DNA from: Neoechinorhynchus agilis
Taxonomy: Eukaryota; Acanthocephala
Direction: 5' to 3'
DNA length: 64,000 nucleotides
Assembly: GCA_051530055.1 (NCBI GenBank)
Contig: CM121341.1
Location: forward strand, 3,844,001 to 3,908,000
The notes under the pieces were generated by a model. That model had not been told where the DNA came from, ran no database searches, and saw only the letters and a list, made by a program, of their open reading frames with translations. Made by a program: the position numbers and the translations under genes. Every line of letters begins with the position of its first letter. The stretch's first letter is position 1. Positions 11,690 to 22,718 of this stretch are shown here, one piece after another.

Positions 11690-12625
11690 AAAATTCTAAA
11701 AAAGTTGAGATAGTGATTATTTGAAGATTTCACGATTGATGCTCTTAATAACAATTGCGATATTGATGAGAAGATCATTTTGATTATCCGTGTTTACTCG
11801 AAGAAATACCTCAGGATTTTTAAAGTGGTAATTTCCATTTCTAATAAGATACTGTCTTCATTTTACAAAACTAAAATGTAATAACTTAATAGCTTTACAA
11901 TTCTCGAATTTCGAGCATTTCATTTGTTTTACTGCGTACTCCTTCAAAACACTGAAGATTTCAAATTTATCGATACACAGGTAATTAATTAAACCAACAG
12001 CACAATCACGGCACGAAATTGTTCCAACATTGCAGGGAGCGATGCAGTTGCCAGAAAAAAATTGCCAGAGAAATGTTGCCAGCGATTGCGATTGAGATTT
12101 AACAGGCAATCCACAGAATGGGTTTTAGAACCACCTCCCAGATTTGAAGGTTTTTCGAACGGAGAAATGAAACCGATTTTTGACAGGCCAACCACAGAAT
12201 TAGTTTTGGAACCACCTCCGAGGTTTGAGCGTATTTTAACGAGAAAGAGGCGATAAACGGTGAGTCAACAGTCCACAGAAATAGTTTGGGAACAACCTCA
12301 AGGATTTGAACGTATTTCAAACGGAGAAATGCCGTCGATATTTAACAGGCAATCCCCAGAATGGGTTTTAGAACCACCTCCCGGATTTGAAGGTTTTTCG
12401 AACGGAGAAATGAAGCCGATTTTTTACAGGCCAACCACAGAATTAGTTTTGGAACCACCTCCGAGGTTTGAGCGTATTTCAAACGGAGAAATGCAAGCGA
12501 TTTTCGACAGGCCAACCACAAAATTAGTTTTATCACCACCTCCCGGATTTGAGCGTGACTGCGAATACTTCGACTGCCACCCTGAGAGGATAATAAGCCT
12601 GGAATACTTATTCTTTCTAAAATAA
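11690..12625 (+). pseudogene. PPPGF-repeat gene, copy B (partial)
   Basis: Plus-strand relative of the minus-strand copies in blocks A and D. 11690-12060 matches the non-coding flank and leader of those blocks in reverse complement, including the CACAG/GTAATTAATT junction near 11980. 12062-12560 then carries about six 81-bp units, some reading EWVLEPPPxFEGFSNGE and others ELVLEPPPRFERISNGE. The frame changes near 12250, so the copy is probably broken. The last unit runs into unrelated sequence after about 12560. Confidence 0.65.
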
Positions 12626-13140
12626 TTGTAGAGGAGTATGTTATTAAGACTGATAAAAGGTAACGATGGGACAAGCAATTCGCCTCCAGTTACTACTAAG
12701 GAAGCTACGGTTGAACAAAAGGTCGAAGAAACATCTTAACGAGTAGGAAGAGAGCAAAATAAACGAGCAAATAACTATAGCGAAATTAGGTCGACCTCAA
12801 CACCAACAATTTCAATCAACCCTCCGATTCATTTCTGCCACGATACGCCTTCTCCACCCGCCCATCATTCTCTGCCGATCTGAATTCTACCTGTTGCAGA
12901 ACCTTTTGCTTCATATGCACACGACATCCACCATCTGATTCGTATCACTCAACTCCTTTTCTCCGTCTTGCATTCTGCATTTCCTTCATCAACAACAGTT
13001 ATGCGCATTTCTTCCAAAAACCACTTTAAGCCACGCCCACGTCTTCTCAAAGTAACTTTCAACTCAACACTCATTGCCCTTCCCTTCCTTAACAGGAGAT
13101 ACAAGCTCCTTAGTTCACAACTTCCTTTTCGAATCTATAC
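12626..13140 (+). mobile_element. LINE 3'-end module, copy 2 (12890-13135)
   Basis: 12890-13050 is nearly identical over about 100 bp to 60790-60945, including CAACAACAGTTATGCGCATT. Its open reading resembles the 11326-11511 peptide: TTVMRISSKN, RPRLLKV, then FLNRRYKLLSSQLPF. I read it as the tail of a CR1/Jockey-like LINE. 12626-12889 is otherwise featureless. Confidence 0.5.
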
Positions 13141-13266
13141 ATAAAAACTATTGTTCTTTGGCGCGAATAAAACACTTAAACAATCTGTAGATGTCCGACG
13201 AGACGGGCGGAATATAGAGATCAATAAAAGTTTCTATTTTTATAATCACTAAGGAACACATAAAAA

Positions 13267-13500
13267 CTATTCGCTTTTCCAACCGAAACCCACCTTTGAG
13301 GTTCCCTTGTTTAAAAAATGCGCCAAATGAAGGCTAATATCCACCTCAAGTTTTCGACCCATCTCCATTTTATCTTCCTTCTCTAAAGTTTTGGAAGCAT
13401 GCTTTAAAGCAATCTTCAAGCCAATCTTCAATCGAAAGATTTCATCCATTACCATCGGTTTCCAACCTGGTTTTTCGTGTACGGATGCCTTTCTTTGCAT
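13267..13500 (-). CDS. Unrecognised 77-aa ORF
   Basis: An ATG-initiated frame rich in Lys, Glu and Leu (for example LKIGLKIALKHASKTLEKED), suggesting amphipathic helices. No homology is recognised and neither a promoter nor a poly(A) signal was evident. It may be a fragment of a host exon or chance. The flanks 13141-13266 and 13501-13900 hold no recognised gene, and the G-rich part from about 13740 may be LINE 3' sequence. Confidence 0.25.
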   Translation of the reverse strand: MQRKASVHEKPGWKPMVMDEIFRLKIGLKIALKHASKTLEKEDKMEMGRKLEVDISLHLAHFLNKGTSKVGFGWKSE

Positions 13501-15074
13501 CTACGATTCTCTTATTTATAATCTTAATGCATACTCTCCATAATCGAGACGGATTGAGGCAACTTATTCGATGTTTACCGGAGGATGAGACGCTTTGGTT
13601 TGTAACTTTCAGTACCGAATGCGATCGAGAAGTTCCGCCGCAACAGGTTATATAAACACTTTTTATTGATTAAGAAAAGCGATCCATACACTTGCCAGCA
13701 TCTATATTTGCTGAAGTTGTCTGGATGTCGGATGTTGAGGCAGGGAGGTGGGATTTGTCTTTAGAGTTTTACAGGAGAATGACAGATTGGGAGGCTTTCC
13801 TTGTTCTCCGGTTATTAAGGAAAGATTGGGCTTGAGGGAAGAGAGATTTTTGGTAGAGGGTGGTACGAGCGAGGGGGGGATGAAAAATGTTGGGGTTCCG
13901 GGTGTTTACTAGAGACGAGTATTTAGAGATGAGGGAAGAAAATTATGGAGTGGGTTGAAGAAGACGGAGGGCGTTTTTGAAGAAAATGGAGTGGAGGTTG
14001 GCGTCGAGGGGAGGGAGTGAAGTCCCACATATTCCCGCTGCTCTCTTGTGCAAGGTTTCGAGCGAATGGGGAGCATTGGCGGAAAGGGCGAGGAAAGTGG
14101 GGAAGGCGTATGTAAGGATAGGGAGGATGGCAGAGAGATAAAAGTGGGCAAGGTGTTTGGGAGATACGCCGAGACGCCGGAGGAGTTTGAGAAGGTAAAT
14201 ACTAGGGTTTGTTTTAGAGAGTGTAAATGAAATGTGGGCATTCCATTTAAGGTTTTCTTGGAAAGTCAGGCCCATTATTCGGAGAGAAGAGGAGCGTTGG
14301 ATGGGGAGAGGGAGAGGCGCGGGGATAAGGTTGCGTTTGAAAATGTGGGGGACAAGATCAAAAGATTTGGATAAATTTAGGGAGAAGTTTAGGGTGGAGA
14401 GCGAGGAAATGAGATGGTTGAGCTCGTCCATGGTTGTGGAGAGGGAGAGACAGGGAGATGCGATGGTAATGACTGTGAGGTCATCTGCATAGAGAAAATA
14501 TTTGGTAGCGGGAGCGAGGGGATGAAGGTCATTTAAGAAAATGTCAAAGAGGAGACAAGAAAGTACGGCGCCTTGGGGGACCCCTTTAAATATGGGCAGA
14601 GAAGAGGAACGAGAAGTTCCACATTCGATATATTGTTCGCGGTTGGAGAAGAAAGAGGAAATCCAAGCGAGTTGCCAAGTTGGGAGGCCAAAGAAAGCAC
14701 ATGATTGGAAGAGAAGGGAGTAATCGACAGACTCGAACGCCCTGGAAATATCCAGTTGCACGAGACGGACGGTTTATGCTGGACTGGAATCTAAGCTGCG
14801 CACAAGCGTATCGTAGATGCAGAGGAGGGTATCAGAACAAGAGCAATTGGGACGGAAAGCGAATAGGGAAGGGGAGATGTTTTTATTCATAGTGTTGAGG
14901 ATTGAGAGGAGATCAGATTTGTTTTTATGAAGATTGGCCAGCCGGTAACTTATGTCGATGTGTGGCCTATTATGACACGGCTGTTAATTTTTGGGCACAC
15001 AGCCCACCGACCTGGTTCGGAGTAGTAATTCAATTACTCAATGCACTGAACCATCCGGTAAAAGAGTTAGTACA

Positions 15075-15118
15075 TTCGTCCGGATCCTCAGATACCTCCA
15101 GGAGGCGGGACTCATCAG
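15075..15118 (-). ncRNA. Hammerhead-like ribozyme core (left foldback arm)
   Basis: On the minus strand CTGATGA (15118-15112) leads into GTCCCG, and GGAC then GAA closes the motif at 15075. It differs from the right-arm copy by an extra C in the stem and by the sequence after GAATGTAC. Same caveats as its twin. Confidence 0.4.
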
Positions 15119-15386
15119 TGAGTTTCCTCCCTTCAGCGGTATTTCGTCCCTTTTGGTTGTGCGTCATTGGTGGCAACGGATTGGAACAACTTGACCCTTA
15201 GTCGGGATCACGGGCATTAGTTCAATTGACCACCTCGACACAACTACGGAATGTACAAACTCAGCCAATTTTATATTTAGTGATATAATGCCGGTGATCC
15301 CGATTAAGGGTCTAGTGGTTCGAATCCGTTGCCACCAATGACGCACAACCAAAGGGGACGAAATACCGCTGAAGGGAGGAAACTCA

Positions 15387-15429
15387 CTGATGAGTCCGCC
15401 TCCTGGAGGTATCTGAGGATCCGGACGAA
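15387..15429 (+). ncRNA. Hammerhead-like ribozyme core (right foldback arm)
   Basis: CTGATGA (15387-15393) is followed by GTCCG, a 23-nt stretch, CGGAC and GAA (15427-15429). This matches the hammerhead CUGANGA, stem II, GAA layout with a five-pair stem II. The base after GAA is U, not the usual A, and a NUH cleavage triplet with stems I and III is not clear. A GGGGACGAAA also lies about 60 nt upstream and could pair with the GTCC. The inverted twin is at 15075-15118 on the minus strand. Confidence 0.4.
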
Positions 15430-17879
15430 TGTACTAACTCGTACCGGATGGTTCAGCGTATTGATTAATTGAATTACTACTCTGAACCAGGTCGGTGGGC
15501 TGTGTGCCCAAAAATTAACAGCCGAGTCATAATAGGCCACACATCGAGATCAGATTTGGGGAGAGATGCGAAGGGGGTGGATCTACCAAGACCAGTGACA
15601 TTTTTTATTTCACGCCACCAGTTTCGATTGGGAACGGACGAAAGACGAGATGAGAAAAATAATTTGCGGGCTATACGGATGCGTTTGGTCAGTGTGGAGT
15701 GGAGGGAGGGGTAAACAGGATTATCTGAACGGAAAGCTTTGGTGACCTGGATTTGAAGGGTTTTTAGAAAAGGCGAGAACCATGGAGGGTCGCGGTTCGA
15801 GATTCGTATTGTTTTGCGAGGAAAGGAGGCCTTCATCGCAGATTCTATTAGATTTAACAAAGAGCCCATTGCAATCAAGGGGTCGGTTCCAAAGATGGTA
15901 GAGCGGTTTTGCGTGATAAGAGAATTGACACATGCAGCAAGGGATTGGGTATGATGATCACGTTTATCTCAGACAACGTAGGGGTCGGAAAAGGAACGTT
16001 TTTGAGGTGATGAGGGGGAGAGAAGGATGGAACAATGGTCAGACGAGGTGATCGGGGGAAGTTTGGTAGTGCACGAGTATTGCCTGATGTTTGAGACAAT
16101 TTTATCAAAGCGAAGCGTGTGGGGAAAGTAACGAGTTGGGAAAGATGAGAAAGTGAGGACGGGATCGGCAGTTTGTTAAAATCGCCCAATATGATGAAGT
16201 GATCTGAAGAAGTGGAAAGTAGGTCAGTAAATAGGTGGTCTATTTGTTGAAGTGTGTTGGGGATGTTTGAGGAAGGAGGGCGATAAAGGCCAGCGATAGA
16301 GATCTCACGTTGGCCATTGCGGAGGGGGAGATGAAGTTGGATGTGTAGCCATTCAAGATCGTCGGAGATGAAAAGGTAGGGTGAAGAGTAATGGTAAGGG
16401 AGAGTGGCGCGGATGAATATCGATATGCCTTTCCCGTTTCGGAAGTCCTTGTGAGGTGAAAAGCTTGAAAGTTTGGAAGGCAGATAATTTGCTATGGGGT
16501 GAGAGCCATGTTTCCGTAATTACAAGGATGTCAGCGTTGCAAGAAGAGGCCACTATATGGAGCTCATCCAGTTTGGGGAGGAGGTTGCGGATGTTAGAAT
16601 AAAAGATTATTGGAAAGGGATGTTTAGAAGGGACATGAGGGGTGGACACTGACGGAGAGGGTTGAAGCTTCGTAGGGAGCGAAGGGATGGGAGTTGACCG
16701 ATAGGGTAGTTCGGAGGTAATGGATTTGTTGGTGGACACTGCAGTGAGGGGCGATTTGAGTGTAGGGACCAGAAGGGTGGGAACTGCGTATGCGGGATGA
16801 AGTCGAGGGGACAAGGGGATATTGGGAGTTGAAGAGGTGGTGGTAAAAAGTGAGGTAGTGTGCGCGTCCAAGGTATTTTTCGCATCTGAGGGGCGAAGCG
16901 AAAATTTCCAGATTTGGTTGGGTGCGGATTAGTGGTTTTAGGCAGATGAGAGATGAGTGGAGGCAGCGATGAGAGGGGTTTAGGAGGGGTTAGTTTACGA
17001 GGCGATGGATGCTTAATGTAGTCGTTGAACGATGGTAGGGGTGTGTGCTTTTTACTAGAAAATCGAATTACAGGAGAGAAGGTGGTAGGTTTTGATGGGG
17101 TTAACGTTGAAACGCAATCGTAGAAGGATGGGACGGGGTTTATGGTTTTTTCTAGCAGTACGGGGCTCTAGAGAGGAGGTGGAGGATTTAGATGAGGCCG
17201 AGGAGGAAGGGGGGTTCCATTTTAATGGTGGAGCAGAGTGAGACTTAGAGTGCAGGGACGAGGGAAAGGGGGTATGAGAGATGATAGGAACGGAATTAAG
17301 GAGGGGAGAAGATTGTTGAAGAGAAGTTGAATTTGAGTGTGGCGAGGAGTCTTGGAGGCCGCCGACAGCAAGGGTTGGTGGGCAGTATTTAAAGAGTGAA
17401 GCGAGGGAGAAGAGGAGGTTTGGCGTGGGGAAACTGAAGATGGAAGGAGATTAGGGGTTTGGGAGTGGTTAGTATTGGGAAGGGGGGACCGGAAAACACG
17501 GTTTGAGCCAGGCGGCAGTACAGAAACCGCAAATGAATTTCCTGCCTGCTGTCCAAGTACTTGAGACAACTATTTGAGTTTTTACCTGACAATCGTCCAT
17601 GTCACAGGGGACGAGCTTGGTGGTTGGGCGCTTTGGTATCGGCATTGATCGCAAGTGTTTGTGACGGACGAGAGAGAAAACGTTGTCAAGAGGGGGAACG
17701 TTGACGAGAAGGAGAACGTAGAGATGTCGAGAGAGATCCCTTGAGTTGGCGGGAGAGAGATCCTTTGAGTTGGCGGGAGAGAGAACGATTGATTTGATGA
17801 GAGAGAACGTTGAATGATTGAGATCACGAGAGAGAGAACGTTGACGAGGAGAGAGTGGAGAGAGGTTGACGAGGAACAC

Positions 17880-18205
17880 GCTTTATTAAAGCCAAAAGAA
17901 TAAAACCCATGTACCTTTGGGTCCCCATGAGCACTTGAATTCTGATTTTTTAATGAATGTGTTGATTTTGGTGTCCATAACAGGTCCGGTCGGGCGGCGA
18001 AATATCCAATCAGGTTAGGAAGGTTAGTGGTTGAAAATACAATAGGTTAGGAAGACCCATGTACCTTTGGGTCCTCATCCGTTGCTTCAAAGAGTTTATT
18101 GGAATTCCTTTTGGAACACAAAAGGTTGCATTGCAGTTCGCAATGGTCGATAGCGTAAAGAATATGATTTAAATATGCTCGAAGGTGTTATTTGTTCCCA
18201 TTTGC
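17880..18205. promoter_or_regulatory. LINE 5' flank with repeated ACCTTTGGGTCC motif
   Basis: CCCATGTACCTTTGGGTCC occurs at about 17908 and again at about 18056. Each half approximates the reverse complement of the other (GGACCC and GGGTCC), so the motif is near-palindromic. Variants at 5929, 43570 and 43804 also lie near element ends. It may be a shared 5' module of a retroelement family. Upstream of it, GAGAGAGAACGTTGA-like simple repeats run through 17640-17860. Confidence 0.4.
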
Positions 18206-18690
18206 GGTGGAGTTTATTACACAACTCGATCGCAACCGCCGGTACTTACCCCAATGGTCAACGACTTCTATGGAAAGACAAAGGATTTGTTCGAATCGGT
18301 TTCGGACCAATGGAGACTTTTTAGGAGGTCTGCATAAAGAACTGGCATTGAGAATATATGGCTGCCGGAATCTTTCAAATATAAATATTTGTACTTTCGA
18401 AAGTCGTTCATTCTGAGAAATATTTGTGACTTTGCTGTTCTATTTGTACTTTTGTCTTTTACCATTTTCAGAAACGTGTTTGTCAAGACTTTTGCGATTA
18501 ATGTAGTTTAGTTTTAGTAGCTTAAGTTTGTCTGACCAATGGAGACCGAACTCGAATTCGGTCTCCATTGGTCAGATACTGCATCGAACGAATTCTATAT
18601 ATCTGGTCTTTTCATAGTAACTGTCGACCATTAATGTTAGAATTGGTTGTTGGGATCGAGTTGTATAATAAACTCGACCGCTATTAGGAA
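18206..18690. repeat. Foldback element with perfect 20-bp-arm hairpin
   Basis: 18206-18325 and 18531-18690 are diverged inverted copies: GAGTTTATTACACAACTCGA on the left faces GAGTTGTATAATAAACTC on the right, and both include ACCAATGGAGAC. Within the right part, 18531-18550 and 18557-18576 are perfect 20-bp inverted arms around a 6-bp loop (CTCGAA), giving a 46-bp palindrome. Nested palindromy of this kind is typical of foldback-type or non-autonomous elements. Confidence 0.65.
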
Positions 18691-20390
18691 TAAATCCATG
18701 TTTTTATTAACGCGGTCAAACAAATTTAAAATCATGTTCCTAACGGTATCGGTCATTCAGCACCGTAACGCTCCGTTGGCGCTTAGGGGTCCCAATAGTG
18801 GACAACGGAATCTACCACCGGAATAAGGTTTCGATACTTCATTGGAAGAAATGATTTAAATTTAGGTTTTTAACTTGCTTCCTGCACAACATTTTCAGTG
18901 GTCGACTGAGGTTGCGAGCAAAGCTGTGATACTTGCCATACTGAGTATCTTCGCTGGGATTCTAATGTCCTGCAAATGAGCCTTGGCATATTCCACTGCT
19001 TCAGGTTAAGGAATTCGCATGGATAAAAGTAAATCGAAGACCTCAAGCTGCTTCAATACCCGGCGCAGTTTGTCGTCGGTCAAACGAAAGGTCTGGTACC
19101 CACAATGGAAATAAGTTCGATGCATAGAATATTTTGTGAATTGAATGTCATCGTTTAGATATATTTACTAATGCCACAGGTTTTTTATGAAACTCGTTGC
19201 CAAGCCAAGAATATTAATGAAAGTCATAAGAGGCGATTGGAAGCATTAGGGGATTTATTAGTTGCTCACGTTCAAAATATATTCAGCGATTTTAACGAAG
19301 ACAAAACAAGCAACAAAGTAATGCATTGAGAGATTCGCCAAAATCTGGAATAGAATATCAAGATTAACGAACAATCAAATTTGACGTACGGTATTTTGAG
19401 ATCTTTTCAGTTTAAATTAAAGTAGTAATGATATTTACCGAAAAATCGGAGAGAGTAATATCTGAGTGAGAGACTTCATTTAAATAGCGAGGAATTGCCA
19501 AGGGTTCACCTGCATTCCACAGCCTTAATCTCAAACTCATAGCAAATCAGATCCCTTCATTTTGGTGAGAACTTGTAACCTGATTGTTTCTCGATTTTTG
19601 TATCCTCTTTTATTTGGCAAGGCGGAAACATCACTCTTCCTTTCCTCTTATCAGGCTCATTAAAAGAAGTTGAAGATTTTTTAACTTTGATTGCGTCCTT
19701 CAACTTGCTGAAATATGCGGCTACAAATGCCCCATAGCACTTCAAAAAGTAAGAAATAAGCAAATAAACTAATTTTCTAATTTTTGAAAGTAACAAGAGA
19801 GCCAGATCTTATGTTAGGATTTTCATTTGGACTTACGAATAGTCGTTATTTTGCTCTAATTAAAAACGATTTTATTCGCATCGTAAAACTTAAGAGAACG
19901 TAACTCTTTATTCTGTGGCCTTACACTCTTGGGAGAATATCTAATTTATCGATCAGTAAATTTTTGAAGTGTTAACCTGGAGCAAAAGTATGATAATTCG
20001 CCATTTTTGTCTATTGACAAATTTTTGCCAACTGAATATTATTTAATTTTTATCCATTTGATCAGAGATATTTCATCATAAGGAACAACTTTATTGTTGA
20101 GTTCTATTTAAAAGATCATTTCTAACTTTGATTGCAAAGTTGAACCATTAAGGCGTCAAAGAGAATGAATATAAACCAAAAATGTTTTTTAAATTTATCC
20201 TTTATCTTTAAAAATATTGTTGATCTTTTAAAATTCACTAGAAATCTTGATGCTCCCAAAAATCGAACATTATAGAACAATTTAAATTTGATTGAGAAGG
20301 TGACTCTAACTTAAAGCGGTGCTATTTCGATTGGTAAAAAGACTGTTGCAAATTTCTAAATCTGTTCAATTAAGTCAGACACCCTTCAGC
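18691..20390. other. 1.7 kb without recognised gene
   Basis: AT-rich sequence with only short unremarkable frames. One minus-strand 79-aa frame at 19557-19796 (Lys/Ser-rich) has no recognisable domain. It may include introns or promoter sequence of the repeat gene that begins near 20500. No RNA gene was evident. Confidence 0.4.
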
Positions 20391-20561
20391 AGTCTTGAAT
20401 TTCGAGCATTTCATTTGTTTTATTTATTCTTTGCTTTCCCAGAGAAATAAATGGTCATTATTTGTCCAAAATATAGATTATTGGTATAAACAAGTCGATT
20501 CGATGTCTAGCACTCATCTCATCCAATTGCCGATCGAACGTTTAGCAATCGAAACAGCAAT

Positions 20562-21552
20562 ATGCACCAAGCTATTGAACGAACCAGAAGTCCGCCATTT
20601 GAGCATTTCGATCATTCTAATATATTTCCAGAGGTATGAACCGCTTTTAGAATAATTTTGCAGACATTTTCATCCGTTTTTATAGCCAACTGAACAAATT
20701 CAAAACACAGAAGATTTGCCAAGCTTATCGATAAACAGAGAACCAATTGAAACATCAGCGCAAGAACCACTTCCTGGATTTGAAAGTATTTCAAACGGAG
20801 AAATGCAACCGATTTTTAACAGGCCAACCACAGAATTACTTTTAAGACCACCTCCCGGATTTGAGCGTATTTTAAACGGAGAAATGCAATCGACATCTAA
20901 CAGACCGTCCACAGAATTAGTTTTAAGAGCACCTCCCGGATTTAAGCGTATTTCAAACAGAGAAATGGAAGTAGCGCTTAACGGACAGTCCACAAAAACG
21001 ATTTTGGAAGCACCTCCGGGTTTTGAGCGTATTTTTACCGGAGAAACGCGAGGAACGCTTAACAGGTCAACCTCAAAAATAATTTTGGAACCACCTCCCG
21101 GATTTGAGCGTATTTTAAACGGAGAAATGCAATCGACATCTAACAGACCATCCACAGAATTAGTTTTGAGACCACCTCCCGGATTTGAGCGTATTTCAAA
21201 CGGAGAAATGCAATCGACATCTAACAGACCGTCCACAGAATTAGTTTTGAGACCACCTCCCGGATTTGAGCGTATTTCGAACGGAGAAATGAAATCGATT
21301 TTTAACAGGCCAACTTCAGAATTAATTTTGGAACCAGCTCCCGGATTTGAACGTATTTCAAACGTAGAAATGCAATCGATATCTAACAGACTATCCACAG
21401 AATTAGTTTTGAGACCACCTCCGGGACTTGAGCACATTCATCGTAAGTGGCGGCCACCAAAGCCCATATCACTTTTTCTCCTTGACGGTCGCGATTCAGA
21501 ATTTAATGGATGCTCACTGCTCCATTCGCAGTATCGTCAGTTCGCCTCCTGA
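20562..21552 (+). CDS. PPPGF-repeat protein, copy C (two exons, open)
   Basis: Exon 1 20562-20633 and exon 2 20686-21552 join in phase 0 across a 52-bp GT-AG intron (GTATGA to TTTTTATAG), giving about 312 aa. The frame is open back to 20511 just after a TAG acceptor-like site, so a further upstream exon is possible. The leader contains RSPPFEHFDHSNIFPE. Then come nine 27-aa units centred on PPPGFERIxN, each with an acidic/polar GEMQ and NRPSTELVL. The tail (RKWRPPKPISLFLLDGRD then a Ser/Gln end) is unique. There are no membrane segments. The PPG-hydrophobic cores resemble GYF-domain ligands (inference). It is the only copy of four that reads through, so it is the best candidate for the parent gene. 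Confidence 0.65.
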
Positions 21553-21958
21553 ACTAGGATACACTTTCCAAATCCGGATGAATATATTCTTCTCCGGTTT
21601 GCTATATCTCTCATATAACTTAGAAGCTTATAATATTTATTAGAACCATAAATTTATTTATCATTAGTTATTTACCTAACTTGTTATCAATTTCTTTTTT
21701 GAGTTAAATACATACGTTTTTCCATTATACAAGATATTCTTTATCTTGTCCTTAAATGTTTTCTCTTATCAAATTGACAACTTGGTTTAAATTCTAACAT
21801 TTCATAAAGTAAAACTTCATTCGCATGCAATGAGCATTAAAATGTCTAAAACTTTCGTTTATGTAATCTTCGAGGGAAACAAGACAGATTATTCCCCAAA
21901 GTTGAGGATACCTCCTGATAAGACATTGAGGTTGTCAAATTACTTTTTAGATAATTGA
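21553..21958. repeat. 3' flank shared with blocks A and D (to about 21875)
   Basis: 21553-21875 matches the reverse complement of 1640-1990 and 25700-26030, so copy C and the duplicated blocks share non-coding flank as well as the gene. After 21875 the similarity stops. Confidence 0.7.
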
Positions 21959-21987
21959 CTGAAGAAGTCCAGTGTGATTTGACGAAA
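21959..21987 (+). ncRNA. Hammerhead-like core upstream of Penelope RT
   Basis: CTGAAGA (position 7 of the hammerhead core is free) is followed by AGTCC, a loop, TTGAC and GAAA. A GUC, the commonest hammerhead cleavage triplet, follows 13 nt after GAAA. It lies about 170 bp upstream of a Penelope RT fragment in the same orientation, the arrangement expected of a Penelope pseudo-LTR. Stem I is not convincing. Confidence 0.4.
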
Positions 21988-22133
21988 TATTTCAATTAAA
22001 GTCATTCTTTGATAAAAAAAATTTACCCCCTTTAAACCACGTTTGGACCTTGGCACGTGACAGTCCCTAATTTAATGGTGCACGAGCAAGACTGCCTTTG
22101 AATTTGAGGGTCTTTCTACGATTAAAAAGATGG

Positions 22134-22702
22134 TGTAGCCATGGGATCGCCATTAGCTCCGACATCTACATGCGGCAATGAGCCATGTAAATCGGTGGCG
22201 GCGTTACGTGGACGATGTATTCATTCTGACTGATTTAAACAATAACAGAGATTCAATAAATGGTGAACTTAACAGTCGAGATCCACACATACAGTCAACA
22301 GTTAATGAAGAGAACATCAACGGTGAGGTCTCGTTCCTGGACGTCCTTGTCAAGCGGTCTGCACAGGGCAAAGTTAGCACGTCACTTTATCGTAAGGAGA
22401 ATCTAGCATGGGGATCACCACATTGGTCATCTCAAAAACCGATGAGGCATAGAATCTCGGCTGTCATGTCCTATTTCCGAAGAGCTTTTCTTGTTTCCTC
22501 TACTCGATTTGCATGGAGTAAGGAGAGGATAGTACAGGAGCTGAAAATGAGGGGATATCCCAAATGGATTATAGACGGGGAATCAGAGATTGCATTTGGG
22601 CCAATTGCCAGTGTTTTCAGAAGGGTAAATCAGTTCACACAGCCCCTGCCGACATTCACTCCAGTTTTAATGATTCCAATTCACCCATCCGTGCTATCTT
22701 AA
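22134..22702 (+). mobile_element. Penelope-like RT fragment (C-terminal half)
   Basis: The plus strand reads GVAMGSPLAPTSTCGN at about 22134, then RWRRYVDDVFIL (catalytic YVDD), then VSFLDVLVKR and TSLYRKENL. These are the conserved late RT blocks of Penelope-like elements. A frame change separates MGSPLAP from YVDD. No GIY-YIG domain follows; REL-LINE sequence begins at about 22719. Confidence 0.85.
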
Positions 22703-22718
22703 GCCGCGGACTGATATC

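Larger units (their letters stand above)
14955..15547. mobile_element. 593-bp foldback element inside the LINE
   Basis: Two arms of about 262-265 bp (14955-15219 and 15286-15547) are near-perfect inverted copies around a 66-bp spacer. The outer ends read TCGATGTGTGGCCTATTATG and its complement. Both arms carry a hammerhead-like core. The right arm also has GGTTCGAATCC, which resembles a Pol III B box; no matching A box was evident. The LINE resumes on both sides, so this is a later insertion. The core motifs suggest a non-autonomous relative of Penelope elements, a link that is inference. Confidence 0.75.
13909..17879 (-). mobile_element. CR1-like LINE (non-LTR retrotransposon), interrupted
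   Basis: Minus strand, 5' to 3'. ORF1-like region 17879-17222 ends in a Cys-rich motif (CDMDDC, then FICGFC), like the zinc finger of CR1 ORF1 proteins. The APE endonuclease region 16871-15880 reads FYSNIRNLLPKLDELHI, DILVITETWLSPH and GDFNKLPI. The linker 15878-15550 reads DPPWFSPFLKTLQ. RT 14930-13943 reads FAFRPNCSCSDTLL, LDISRAFESVDYSL, GVPQGAVLSCLLF and YFLYADDLTVI, with catalytic YADD present. A 593-bp foldback sits between linker and RT. The start of RT seems missing at that site, and frames change within EN, so the copy is dead. Confidence 0.85.

Noticed and set aside
15311-15321. GGTTCGAATCC as part of a tRNA gene
   Set aside because: Only the B-box-like 11-mer is present; no cloverleaf or A box could be fitted around it.
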